Source: Dankookia rubra (GTDB lineage: Bacteria; Pseudomonadota; Alphaproteobacteria; Acetobacterales; Acetobacteraceae). Taken from it: a DNA stretch of 43,476 bases. This document shows positions 1 through 8,633 of the stretch, in pieces; position 1 is the first letter of the stretch, and each line of letters opens with the position of its first letter. The notes beneath the pieces are model-generated. The model searched no databases. It was not told the DNA's origin and saw nothing but the letters and a program-made list of their open reading frames with translations. The position numbers and the translations under genes are program-made. The DNA lies in contig NZ_SMSJ01000047.1 of assembly GCF_004355005.1 (NCBI RefSeq), positions 1-43,476 of the forward strand, given 5' to 3'.

Positions 1-1
1 C

Positions 2-541
<540 letters not shown>

Positions 542-550
542 ACGGCGCCG

Positions 551-581
551 CCCGGGGGTTGGGGCTCGCCCCACCCCCGGG
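551..581 (+). terminator. GC-rich hairpin downstream of istB
   Basis: CCCGGGGGTTGGGGC pairs with GCCCCACCCCCGGG across a TCG loop, giving about 14 base pairs with one bulged T. It lies about 10 nt after the istB stop codon. No T-run follows, so it is either a non-canonical terminator or part of the IS end. Confidence 0.5.
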
Positions 582-589
582 CATCAAGG

Positions 590-635
590 GGGTCAGGTTT
601 CGATCGGCGGACCAAGACGAAGTGGGTCAGATTTC
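590..635 (+). repeat. Direct repeats at the presumed right end of the IS21 element
   Basis: GGGTCAGGTTTC at 590-601 recurs as GGGTCAGATTTC at 624-635, 34 bp apart. IS21-type elements carry several short repeats of this kind at their ends as transposase-binding sites. The neighbouring pRiA4b-type gene loses its normal C-terminus just beyond this point, which fits an IS boundary near 635-665. Confidence 0.5.
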
Positions 636-1020
636 AGGCGGCGTTGACAGCGTCGATCAGGAACGGGTAGAGCAGGCCGGGGATAGCGTCGGTGATGCGC
701 TCGACCTTGACCGTGTGCTCCCAGCCATCGCCGAAGTCGTAGAGGTACTTCAGCGTCTTCGCGCCCGTGTCCTCGATGACGTCGAGGAGCCGTGTCTTGC
801 GGGCGTCGAGTGGGCCATCTCCCCAGTCCGGGTCGGGCACGCCCCAGCCCACGCCGCGGGCGCGGATCTCGTAGAGATGGCTGTTGGTCCAGCCCATGGC
901 GGCCTGCAGCACCAGGTGCAGGCGATCGAGCCGGATGGTCAGCGGCACCTCGACGCGGCGCGTCACCGCGGGCTTGACGTCGTCGAGGGTGATCTTGAGC
1001 CGGGCGATGCTGCTGGTCAT
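634..1020 (-). pseudogene. pRiA4b ORF-3-like protein, C-terminus cut by IS insertion
   Basis: The product resembles the plasmid pRiA4b ORF-3 family (IS1096 passenger type), whose biochemical role is unknown. Family-like segments are RLKITLDDVKPAVTRRVEVP, the LVLQAAMGWTNSHLYEI stretch and YLYDFGDGWEHTVKVE. The start at 1020 is chosen because its ATG overlaps the stop codon of the IS66-like tail in an ATGA, which implies translational coupling. About 128 codons remain. The usual cysteine-rich end with a PPED-type motif is missing: after GLLYP the frame runs into FLIDAVNAA and a stop close to the IS21 end repeats. I therefore read it as truncated by the IS21-type insertion. Such genes often accompany IS66-type elements. 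Confidence 0.75.
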
Positions 1021-1287
1021 GCCGCCGCCTTTCCTTCCCTCGCCCGGGCCCAGTTCCACGGCAGCAGCTCGTTCAGGCGGGAGGCGGGGTGGTCGGCGAT
1101 GCGGGCCAGGACATCGGCCAGCCAGGCGCGTGGATCTACGTCGTTCAGCTTGGCGGTGTAGGTGAGCGAGTACATGGCCGCGGCGCGGTCACCGCCACGG
1201 TCGCTGCCAGCGGATAGCCACGACTTTCTTCCGAGGGCTATACCCCTGAGCGCGCGTTCGGCAGCATTGTTAAAGGGCACGGTGTCT
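1017..1287 (-). pseudogene. IS66-family transposase, C-terminal remnant
   Basis: From about FNNAAERALRGIALGRKSW to the stop, the translation matches the C-terminal part of IS66-family TnpC, including the NNAAERALR and AGSDRGGDRAAAMYSL motifs and the typical ending ARIADHPASRLNELLPWNW. Only about 85 residues survive. Upstream in the same frame the protein becomes meaningless, because the sequence switches near 1285-1290 to an IS1380-type transposase in another frame. This is a recombination scar and not an active transposase. Confidence 0.85.
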
Positions 1288-1935
1288 CCGGCGCAGGAAA
1301 GCGCGGGCCTCGTGCCCGCTGGGACGGTGTGCCGACCGCAGCATGGCGGCCACCGGTCTGCCCTCGCCGTCGAACACGACGATCGGCTGGAAGCCGTACT
1401 CGTCGTAGTGGGCGTTGAAGAGCCGCAGCTGCTGTCCGCCGTGGACCGCATCGAAGGTGTCATCGACGTCCAGGACAATGCGGTGCGGCACCTGCCGGAA
1501 GCTGGCGCAGTACAGCCCTACCATGGCGCGAGCCATCCGCAGCAAGGCGCGTAGATCGGGCAGGTTCTCGAGCCGCGAGATGGTCGGCTGCGAGCAGAGC
1601 GCGGCGCCGTCGGGCAGACGATCGAGCGCGAGCTTGAAGACCGGGTCGTGCCGCAGGCTGTCGGCGTCATTGCCGTCCTCGTAGCCGGCCGCGATCATCA
1701 GCATGCGGAACCGTAGGATGGCGGCGAGGCCGTGCCGGATCCGCTCCGGCGCGCGCGGGTCGTCGATGCAGGCGGCAAGCCGGTCGGCGATGCCGAGCCG
1801 GCGCTCGACTTCCCGCAGGGCCAGCAGGCCGCCATCGGAAGAGAGCTGCTCGCCGTCGAAGCGGGCGATCAGGGGCTTGCCGGCAACCGGTGACAGGCCG
1901 GCCAGCGGCGGGGTAGCTTCAACCGTGACGGGCAT
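1288..1935 (-). pseudogene. IS1380-family transposase, N-terminal part
   Basis: About 215 codons of a DDE transposase of the IS1380 family, starting at MPVTVEATPP. Family hallmarks are FDGEQLSSDGGLLALREVE, the SQPTISRLENLP stretch and the first catalytic Asp region RIVLDVDDTFD. An in-frame start at 1986 also exists. The protein breaks off after RPSGHEARAFLRR near 1288, where IS66 sequence begins, so the remaining catalytic residues are lost. Sequence upstream of the gene to about 2035 (CCTAGCCCGGATTATGCG read on the minus strand) may be the original left end of the element; that last point is a guess. Confidence 0.85.
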
Positions 1936-2119
1936 GGTCTCCGGACGCGGCTGGATTTGTGGGTCGAAACCAAATCTTATGGCCACGCAACGGCTCGCGC
2001 CATGCCCGTCAGCCCTCGCGCATAATCCGGGCTAGGAAGACGCCTCGCCTGTCTCAAAGCATTCGACGACGGACAAACGACAACGTCCCGGCCATTCAGC
2101 AGCAGGCTCTCGGGCCAGT

Positions 2120-3802
2120 TTAATCGACTGGCCGATAGCTTGCGGCGTACTTACGGGCATTGTTATACCGCGAGGTTTTGCCACTGGTCGTTTTGGCCAA
2201 CCAGCCCTGGTCGACTAAGCGTACGTCCGAACAGGGGATGCCTACCTCGCCCAACACCGCACGGTTGATGGCGCTCAGCAGTTGGGCCTCTGACGCGTCA
2301 GTGCCATCGCGCTCCGCGACAACTACCAGCTGCTCGGACCCCATGCGATCGGAGTAGTGACCAAAGGCCACCGCGCGGCCGGGCTTCACCCCGGGCACAC
2401 GCGACACGGCCGCCTCTACATCGTGAGCGAAGATGTTCTTGCCGTTGACGATGATCAAATCCTTCACGCGGCCGACGACATACAGCTCGCCCTCGTGGAC
2501 GAAGCCAATATCGCCGGTACGATACCATCCATCTTGAAAAGTAGCTGCTGTAGCGTCCGGGTTTTTATAATAACCAGAGAACATGTAGGCTGCCTTTAGA
2601 CAGAGCTCGCCCACCTCGTCCTCACCAAGGAACGCATCGCCGCGTAGTATTGCTACCTCACAGCCGTCGATTGGCGGGCCGTTCGAGACAAACTCCATCG
2701 CTGTGTCCGTGCCGAACGCGGTGAGGCGCAATGAACCCGGCACCTCGATGCAGGCGCGGTCCACCGATAGCCGGCGAACAGGGCGGCCAAGCGGAGACTG
2801 CGAAACGGCAAAGACCGTCTCTGCCATGGCGTAGCAGGACTGCAACATTTCTGCCCGAATACCGCTACCCACGTAGCGCGTCAGGAAAGCATCAAACGCG
2901 CCAGGCTTGCATGGCTCGGAGCAGTTAACAATTACCTGCACCGTTCCGAGGTCCCAAGTGAGTTTGCGCGGAACTGCGCGCGCCAAATGCAGGAAGGCAA
3001 AATTTGGTAGCCAAAGATGCGTACCTCCAAAGCGCTGAATCGCGTCCAGCAAGAGGGCGGGCCGGGCCACCCAGTCGAAGGAGTCAATGGAGACAATGGG
3101 CGCACCGAGCCACATAGGCAGCAGGAAGCTCGAGATCAGGCCCATGTCGTGGTAGAGGGGCAGCCATGTGACAAACACTGGCGTCGCCTGCTCCTCTGGC
3201 GCGACGACACGCTGATAGGTGGCAAGCTGGACTGCAATGGCTTCGTAAGAGAGCGCCACGCCCTTCTTTAGCCCAGTAGTGCCGGAGCTGTGCTGTAGCA
3301 GTGCTACCTGCTCTACCGGCGGCAACGCTCCTAGCAGCTCCTCCGGCCCCGAAGAGACCTCGCTGACCGCAATCACACGTAGGCCAAGGTCGCCGAAACG
3401 CTCACGCATTTCCGGCGCAAGGGCGTCGAACGTCACCACATTGTGCGTCCCATACAGCTCAAACAGCGCGCGGTGTTGCTGCCAATGATCGTCGTGGTTC
3501 TGCTTGACGTTTGGGTAGGGCAGCATGCTTGGAACGGCGCCGGCTAGCATGGCGGCAAAAAAGGCAGCGTGGGTGTCTACCCCAACCGGGATGACAATGA
3601 AAATTACGTCGCCTCCTCCAATCCCCAACGCACGGTACCGGCGTAGATAGTCCGAGACGCGTCGGAGATAGGCGGCGTTGGTACAAGCGCGCCACTCACC
3701 TGCCTCGTAATATTGGCCGAAAATTCCGTCGGGCTGACCCGTGAGCCTCTCCAGAATGGGCGTGAGAAATGAGTTGGGCTCGGCACGCATAGATTCGGTC
3801 AA
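2120..3802 (-). CDS. Fatty acyl-AMP ligase-like AMP-dependent synthetase
   Basis: A 560-residue member of the ANL adenylating superfamily, most like fatty acyl-AMP ligases. Such enzymes activate a carboxylic acid as acyl-AMP and usually load it on a carrier protein. Visible motifs are the P-loop HSSGTTGLKKGV, WLPLYHDMGLI (FAAL-like), YRTGDIGFV, the hinge GRVKDLIIVNGKN and the catalytic lysine region KTTSGKTSR near the C-terminus. The TTG start at 3802 has a CGGAG about 8 nt upstream; an ATG four codons later lacks a ribosome site. It lies 36 bp after the acyl carrier protein gene, so the pair probably acts together. There is no polyketide or peptide synthetase nearby, so the acyl group more likely goes to a glycan or protein. 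Substrate chain length cannot be read from sequence. Confidence 0.88.
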   Translation of the reverse strand: MTESMRAEPNSFLTPILERLTGQPDGIFGQYYEAGEWRACTNAAYLRRVSDYLRRYRALGIGGGDVIFIVIPVGVDTHAAFFAAMLAGAVPSMLPYPNVKQNHDDHWQQHRALFELYGTHNVVTFDALAPEMRERFGDLGLRVIAVSEVSSGPEELLGALPPVEQVALLQHSSGTTGLKKGVALSYEAIAVQLATYQRVVAPEEQATPVFVTWLPLYHDMGLISSFLLPMWLGAPIVSIDSFDWVARPALLLDAIQRFGGTHLWLPNFAFLHLARAVPRKLTWDLGTVQVIVNCSEPCKPGAFDAFLTRYVGSGIRAEMLQSCYAMAETVFAVSQSPLGRPVRRLSVDRACIEVPGSLRLTAFGTDTAMEFVSNGPPIDGCEVAILRGDAFLGEDEVGELCLKAAYMFSGYYKNPDATAATFQDGWYRTGDIGFVHEGELYVVGRVKDLIIVNGKNIFAHDVEAAVSRVPGVKPGRAVAFGHYSDRMGSEQLVVVAERDGTDASEAQLLSAINRAVLGEVGIPCSDVRLVDQGWLAKTTSGKTSRYNNARKYAASYRPVD

Positions 3803-3838
3803 AGCGAAACTCCGTTTTTAGAGAAAAAAGTAGGCGTT

Positions 3839-4075
3839 TCACTGCGTAGCGATCTTACGCTCGACCAGCGCGGCAAGTTGTCCGAGTGTTTTGGCGTCGT
3901 TTACCTCGGAGACCGGCAACTCGATACCATATTTTTCTTCTAACAGAATAATTATTTCTACGTGACGAAAAGAGTCCCAACCGACGATATCGGCAGCTGT
4001 GGTCTGCAAGGTGACGAGTACTTCACGTGCAAATACATCGCGGAGGATCGCTTCTAAATCGCCGAGAATGGTCAC
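3839..4075 (-). CDS. Acyl carrier protein
   Basis: A 78-residue stand-alone acyl carrier protein. The phosphopantetheine attachment site is the Ser in GWDSFRHVEI, a DSF variant of the usual DSL, followed by the typical helix LLEEKYGIELP. It starts with GTG in a GTGA overlap with the stop codon of the TPR gene, with AGGAG about 9 nt upstream, so it is translationally coupled. The next gene is the acyl-AMP ligase-like enzyme, the obvious loading partner. It is distinct from a housekeeping fatty-acid ACP in sequence and context. The acceptor of the acyl group is unknown. Confidence 0.9.
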   Translation of the reverse strand: MTILGDLEAILRDVFAREVLVTLQTTAADIVGWDSFRHVEIIILLEEKYGIELPVSEVNDAKTLGQLAALVERKIATQ

Positions 4076-5973
4076 GCCGCATTGCTCCTAAGCATGTCTT
4101 GGTGCACCTGGTAGGCTTTCCGGCAAAGCCGGAACCAGGACTCAAAACTAATGTCCATGGCATTGTCGGGCGGCGAAAGCCGATCCACATAGCCGATGAG
4201 GGCGTTCTCTGCCACTTGGTCAACACGCCCGGGCGCTCTGCCTTCTTCCTGGGCACGCACGACGAGGAGGTTGCTAGGGCCAAGCGCGCGCATAAGGCGG
4301 GCCAAGCGCACTACGAAGGTGTCGCTGAGATATTCCGTCGAACTCTTGTAGACGAAAATCTTTTTGCCTTCCGCCATATCACGTAGAAAATTCCGTTGGA
4401 GGTACTGAAGACGGCGGCAAAACTGTCTTAAGACCACTGCTTCTTCCTGCTGGTGCTCAGGGATAAAGGTATGCATGCCCATCCCAAAGCGGCGGTCCTC
4501 AGTGTTATAGGTGCCGTTCTGCCGATAAATGGATGTGTTCTCCGGCAAGCCAATGCCCTCGAATTTTGCCTCCATAGCTGCCAGAATGTTCGCCGGCAGC
4601 GTGCGCGACCAGCGAAGTAGTCCGATCGGCTCGGCTCCCACTTTGCGCTGCACGCCGCCGAACTCACAATTGTCGCCAATACTTTCGAAATGCAGTAATA
4701 GCTCAGGCAGGTCCTCGCCGATTGCTAAAACATCGCCTGGCCGAATCGCCAGCGCGACAATAGCCGGTGCCATGTCGATGTCACGGTCGGTTGCATGGAT
4801 GCGACGCTGATATTCAGCGGTGGAAAGACCGCTTGTGAACGCCGGCCGGCCGGGAAACCTTTCGGCAGCTTTTGTCCAGCGCCGCACTGCCTCATCCCAG
4901 TCTTCACGTAGGTTAGCCGCCATGGCGTGTTGATAAACAAGACCTTCATGGTGCGGGAATTGCGTCATTGCGGAGGTGAAGAGAAGGTCAGCCTCAGTGG
5001 AGCGACCGAGTTCGGCCCACACCCGCGCCTCCCCGTTCAATGCATTCGGGTCATTTGGAAACCGAAGCGTAGCAGCCCGCCAGCGAATCAGCGCCTCTCG
5101 CCAATCCTTTCGCTCTGTCGCAGTGGACGCGTAACCCGTTTGGAGCTCCGGCACGAGCGGGAACCGCTCCAGTGCACTGCTGTAGTGAGCTTCGGCTTCG
5201 TCAAAATTGCCCAAAAGCCTGAGGGCATGCCCAACGCCTACGGCCCCTATGGGCAGGTTCGGGAACGCCGCCTGGAGCGCCTGCCACCGTCGCAGCGCCT
5301 CCGCCCAATTCCTCCGATGATGGGCGACCCAGGCAAAAGCCGCCATCGTTTCAGCATGGTTCGGGAACCGTTCAATCGCTGCTTGCAGAATACGATCTGC
5401 CTCATCGAGCCGGCCCACCTCCCGCAATGCAGAGCCTAAGCCGGTCTGGACCAAGACGTCATCGGGCTGTTGGTCGGCGACGTCCTGCCAACGCCGGACT
5501 GCCTCGGGAAGGTCGCGCCGGTCGGAGGCGCTACGCGCATGCCTGGTAAGCAGGGCAGGGTTAGCTGGAAAGCTGGCCATAGCCGTAGCGAGCACGCCTT
5601 CTACCCGCCCGAAATTACCCAGGGCTCTTAGAGCGTCCAACAATGGGAGCAGTATGGCGAGATTGTCCTCATGCCGCTGGGTCAGCCGCTCCCATCGGCT
5701 CACGGCCTCAGCCCAGTCGCCCCGCTGGTGGGCGACGTAGGCATGTCCTATCTCGCATTCCAGTGTCGGGTAGTGTTGGAGCACCTCAGAGAAGGCTGCA
5801 TCAGCCTCGTCGAAGCGGCGGAGTTCGCGCAGTGCCGTGCCGACCACAACGGCTTTGCTGTATGCTCTTGCGCCGTCGCCCTCAACCGTTTCACTCAGCC
5901 TGAGCGCATTGAGCCAGTCGCGTTGCTTCAAGGCCGCATGAGCCTGAGCCAGCGGGTCCTTTACCTCTGCCAT
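4072..5973 (-). CDS. TPR-repeat protein with a conserved C-terminal domain of unknown function
   Basis: A 633-residue protein. Residues 1 to about 400 are a tetratricopeptide solenoid with an unusually regular period: the signature [DN][WL]xEAxxRW recurs five times at about 68-residue spacing, so the unit is a TPR pair. From residue 429 a separate domain begins with FESIGDNCEFGGVQRKVGAE and contains GLLRW, KSSTEY and a Trp/Arg-rich end; I have a memory of this type in glycosyltransferase clusters of alphaproteobacteria, but its function is not known to me. No signal peptide or membrane segment is seen, so it is likely cytoplasmic. The start has AAAGGAA just upstream. It leads a three-gene set with the ACP (4-nt overlap) and the acyl ligase. 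A role in binding the substrate is possible but unproven. Confidence 0.8.
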   Translation of the reverse strand: MAEVKDPLAQAHAALKQRDWLNALRLSETVEGDGARAYSKAVVVGTALRELRRFDEADAAFSEVLQHYPTLECEIGHAYVAHQRGDWAEAVSRWERLTQRHEDNLAILLPLLDALRALGNFGRVEGVLATAMASFPANPALLTRHARSASDRRDLPEAVRRWQDVADQQPDDVLVQTGLGSALREVGRLDEADRILQAAIERFPNHAETMAAFAWVAHHRRNWAEALRRWQALQAAFPNLPIGAVGVGHALRLLGNFDEAEAHYSSALERFPLVPELQTGYASTATERKDWREALIRWRAATLRFPNDPNALNGEARVWAELGRSTEADLLFTSAMTQFPHHEGLVYQHAMAANLREDWDEAVRRWTKAAERFPGRPAFTSGLSTAEYQRRIHATDRDIDMAPAIVALAIRPGDVLAIGEDLPELLLHFESIGDNCEFGGVQRKVGAEPIGLLRWSRTLPANILAAMEAKFEGIGLPENTSIYRQNGTYNTEDRRFGMGMHTFIPEHQQEEAVVLRQFCRRLQYLQRNFLRDMAEGKKIFVYKSSTEYLSDTFVVRLARLMRALGPSNLLVVRAQEEGRAPGRVDQVAENALIGYVDRLSPPDNAMDISFESWFRLCRKAYQVHQDMLRSNAA

Positions 5974-6121
5974 TTACAATTCCTTTACCGCGCTCGCAAC
6001 CGTCGAGAATGCGACGGCAGTCGTGTGGGGGTGTGATTAAATAATGCCTTCCTGATGTCCTTACTTCCTTCTAAACAGGACTCAATTTTCAAGTATTTTG
6101 AGAAGTAGTTAACTGTTAACG

Positions 6122-6152
6122 ATAGTAGCTTGTCAGATTTAAAAGCGGTCAA
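6122..6152 (-). promoter_or_regulatory. Candidate promoter for the TPR-ACP-ligase genes
   Basis: Read on the minus strand, TTGACC (6147-6152) and TACTAT (6122-6127) are separated by 19 bp in an AT-rich gap of 186 bp. Just downstream lies GTTAACTGTTAAC (6108-6120), two copies of a palindromic hexamer that could be an operator. Assigned by motif only. Confidence 0.33.
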
Positions 6153-6159
6153 AACCTAA

Positions 6160-7629
6160 CTACAATTGTAAGACGCTCTTGGCCAGCAGCGGCACCAACA
6201 GGCGGTCTTGCTTGTCGCTGTCGGCGAACACCGCGAAGCTTGTCTTGTCGAGCCCGAAGATATTCGTCCAGACCGGCAACACCGGACAGCTGCTTGCGCC
6301 ACTGAGCCACATGGCGGCGAGCCGGTGATTGCCATCGATATACTGAATACGGTACTCGCCACGGCCCTCAATATGGATGTGTTCGTCCAGCTGTGAATCC
6401 TGCGGCGTGTAGCCCTCGCGCGTCAGGCCGGGCACCGCGAGTGGGTTGAAGATCACCAATGGGCTCGGAATCGCTTTCGTCAACAGAATACTGACGATCC
6501 GCTCCAGCCGTGGTGCTAGGCGGGCAATCGCTCGCTCCTCGGTCGCCAACTCGTATGTCATGCCGGCATCGTAGGCGCCCTGGCTGACCAGCTCGCGCAT
6601 GAAGATCAGGTACGGATTGGCCGGCGTCAGACCCAGGTTTTCCAGGTAATGGACGATGCCGTCGAACAGCACACGCCAGTAATAGTCGGTACCGAAATGC
6701 GTCTTCGTCTGCCCGTAGGCTATGCGTATCTCATCCAATTGCGGCAGCGCACTCCGCAGTAGCTCCCGCAGTTCGCTTTGATCATGCGACCCCAGCGTGG
6801 CAATTGAATTGCGCAACTCCCCGAACAACAGCCGGGAACGACCGCGATTGCCCATCAACGTCTGTGCGCGCCGACTGTTCGGCAAACTCAGGCTACGCAC
6901 ATCTGAATGCGTCAGGCTTAACGCCGCGGCCCGGTTGATGGCCACCAGCCCGGCGTCCTCCTTTTCGCGGGCAAACGCTATCTGCGCCCGCCGTTGTGTC
7001 TCCAGCCCGCGACCATGATCAGAAAATCCGTACAGAATCCAATGTGGCAAGCTGGCGGCTACGGGCGGAATATACTGCTCGAACCAGCCTGCCTCCATTG
7101 CGTGAGTTTCAAGAATGAACAGTTTTCGGATGCGGCTCAGCACCTCGTCCAGGTTCTGGCGCAGGTAGACGAAAGCGGAGAAGCAGGCACCGACATCGAA
7201 GTCGGCCCGCACACAGCCTGGCTGGGTGATGTCACCCTGGCGCACCACCACGTTGAAGGCGCGATTGTAGGTGCTCAGCAAGCCACCGATGCGGACGAAA
7301 TACTCCTCATACTCGACGCCTTCGGCGTATTCGGCACCCGCCAGCGCCGCCAGCCTGGTCTTCTCCCCGTAATTGCAGCCGAGGTCGATGAACCGCTTTC
7401 CCTGCAGTGGAATACCCGCGAACAACTCGGGGTCTGACCGGCGAAAGCCGGTTGCGATCTCGCCGCGCAGATTGACGGATTGATAGGCGTTCCCGGTGAT
7501 GATTGCACCAAAGCTGGAAATGCTGGTTGTCCGCCTCTCCAACCCGCGCCGAATCAGAGCCAACAACTCCGCGTCGAGCTCCCGAAGTGCCTCCTCGACC
7601 GGCATCTCATCACTCGACGAGCTACTCAT
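6160..7629 (-). CDS. Methyltransferase fused to a ParB/sulfiredoxin-like domain
   Basis: A 489-residue fusion. Residues about 40-220 look like a class I SAM-dependent methyltransferase: motif I is RFIDLGCNYGEK (79-90), an acidic GVEYEE follows at the end of the next strand and FDVGACFSAFVYL is the post-I/IV region. Residues about 385-489 resemble the ParB/sulfiredoxin fold: PLVIFNPLAVPGL leads to YIDGNHRLAAMW (430-441), like the DGxHRLxA motif of ParB-like proteins. The middle, about 230-380, is helical and unassigned. The start has GGGAGA 6-7 nt upstream. It lies between an accessory-domain gene (37 bp upstream) and the TPR gene (186 bp downstream). Small-molecule or glycan methylation is the likely activity; the ParB-like part could bind nucleotide. 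The pairing is unusual. Confidence 0.78.
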   Translation of the reverse strand: MSSSSSDEMPVEEALRELDAELLALIRRGLERRTTSISSFGAIITGNAYQSVNLRGEIATGFRRSDPELFAGIPLQGKRFIDLGCNYGEKTRLAALAGAEYAEGVEYEEYFVRIGGLLSTYNRAFNVVVRQGDITQPGCVRADFDVGACFSAFVYLRQNLDEVLSRIRKLFILETHAMEAGWFEQYIPPVAASLPHWILYGFSDHGRGLETQRRAQIAFAREKEDAGLVAINRAAALSLTHSDVRSLSLPNSRRAQTLMGNRGRSRLLFGELRNSIATLGSHDQSELRELLRSALPQLDEIRIAYGQTKTHFGTDYYWRVLFDGIVHYLENLGLTPANPYLIFMRELVSQGAYDAGMTYELATEERAIARLAPRLERIVSILLTKAIPSPLVIFNPLAVPGLTREGYTPQDSQLDEHIHIEGRGEYRIQYIDGNHRLAAMWLSGASSCPVLPVWTNIFGLDKTSFAVFADSDKQDRLLVPLLAKSVLQL

Positions 7630-7666
7630 GGTAATCTCCCGGTTGTGCTTTTAGGCGGATCAACGA

Positions 7667-8515
7667 TTACGAAACCTGTTTCGCCACAAACAACACCGCA
7701 CCGCCCTGGGGTAGGACATCAGGCTTGCGGATTCGGATTTCCGCATCCAGCAGCAAAAGCCGGTCCGGGCCCAAAGGGTAATCAATGAACGGCAGCATAT
7801 CCACCTGGTCGTTCGCCGCATGCGAGCCCTCGGCCACGCTCAACTTGCCACGCTCGGCACTCCAGAGCGCCAGGATCGGCAATACGTCTTGTGCCTGAGT
7901 GTGCTTGGCAATTTGTTCGAGCAAGTCATCCTGTTGTCGTAGCTGCCGCTTGCTGATTTCCACCTCACGCATCGCAAACAGGCTTAACAGATCACGCGCC
8001 ACCAGTGCCGGGTCCTGCCGTCCGGGATCAGCAGCTTCACCTGTTGTGCGCGGTACCCGCAGCGTCCGGTCATAGACCCCCATCCTTGTAAAAAACTTGA
8101 GGAAGTCGTGGTCTGCCTGCGTAAGCCAGCCGCGGGCCAGCATCCACTGCAGCGAACTCGCCGTCAGCGAACGTCCCAGAGAGTCTTGCGCGACCTTCGT
8201 CCTTGGCGCCGCCCGCGACACGATAGTGGCGTTGCTCTGCAATAGGATGGCGTCGGATCCGCCCACCCGGATCACCACTCGCGCACGATCTGCTGGCGAG
8301 GGGATTCGCACATTAAAATTGAAGCCCAGGAAACCGTCACCTAATCCGGCATCCGCCAGATCCTGACGGAATATGGAGACTTCACCCGCGCCGACGCACT
8401 CCTGATCGAGGAATGCCAGGACAGGCTTCCCTCGCATCTCTGCGTTATCGACGTAAGCCCACCCCGCAACTTCTCCAGCGGTGACTTCTTCGATACTTCC
8501 TTTTAGCATCGGCAC
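7667..8515 (-). CDS. Small protein with Gly-Trp beta domain, function unknown
   Basis: A 282-residue protein. Residues about 4-75 form a beta-rich module (KGSIEEVTAGEVAGWAYVDN, then a strand with FLDQECVGAGEV, an RQDL segment and DGFLGFNFNVRIP) that I also see in neighbouring glycosyltransferase proteins of this island. Residues 110-160 contain a helical segment with SSLQWMLARGWLTQADHDFL. The rest shows no known domain; the C-terminal LLLLDAEIRIRKPDVL could be another strand pair. No signal peptide or membrane helix is evident. A GGAGA lies about 10 nt before the ATG. It sits between the GT4 gene (118 bp upstream) and the methyltransferase fusion (37 bp downstream). A binding or scaffold role in the pathway is a guess. 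Confidence 0.65.
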   Translation of the reverse strand: MPMLKGSIEEVTAGEVAGWAYVDNAEMRGKPVLAFLDQECVGAGEVSIFRQDLADAGLGDGFLGFNFNVRIPSPADRARVVIRVGGSDAILLQSNATIVSRAAPRTKVAQDSLGRSLTASSLQWMLARGWLTQADHDFLKFFTRMGVYDRTLRVPRTTGEAADPGRQDPALVARDLLSLFAMREVEISKRQLRQQDDLLEQIAKHTQAQDVLPILALWSAERGKLSVAEGSHAANDQVDMLPFIDYPLGPDRLLLLDAEIRIRKPDVLPQGGAVLFVAKQVS

Positions 8516-8633
8516 AAATCTCCATGATGCAGCTATGTCGCGTTAAAAGAGACGACCAGTGCAATTGCAGAATATTAATACTTCTAAGCCGCGTACTGCC
8601 CTTATAGGCAGCTCCGCCCAGCGATTAAAGCAG

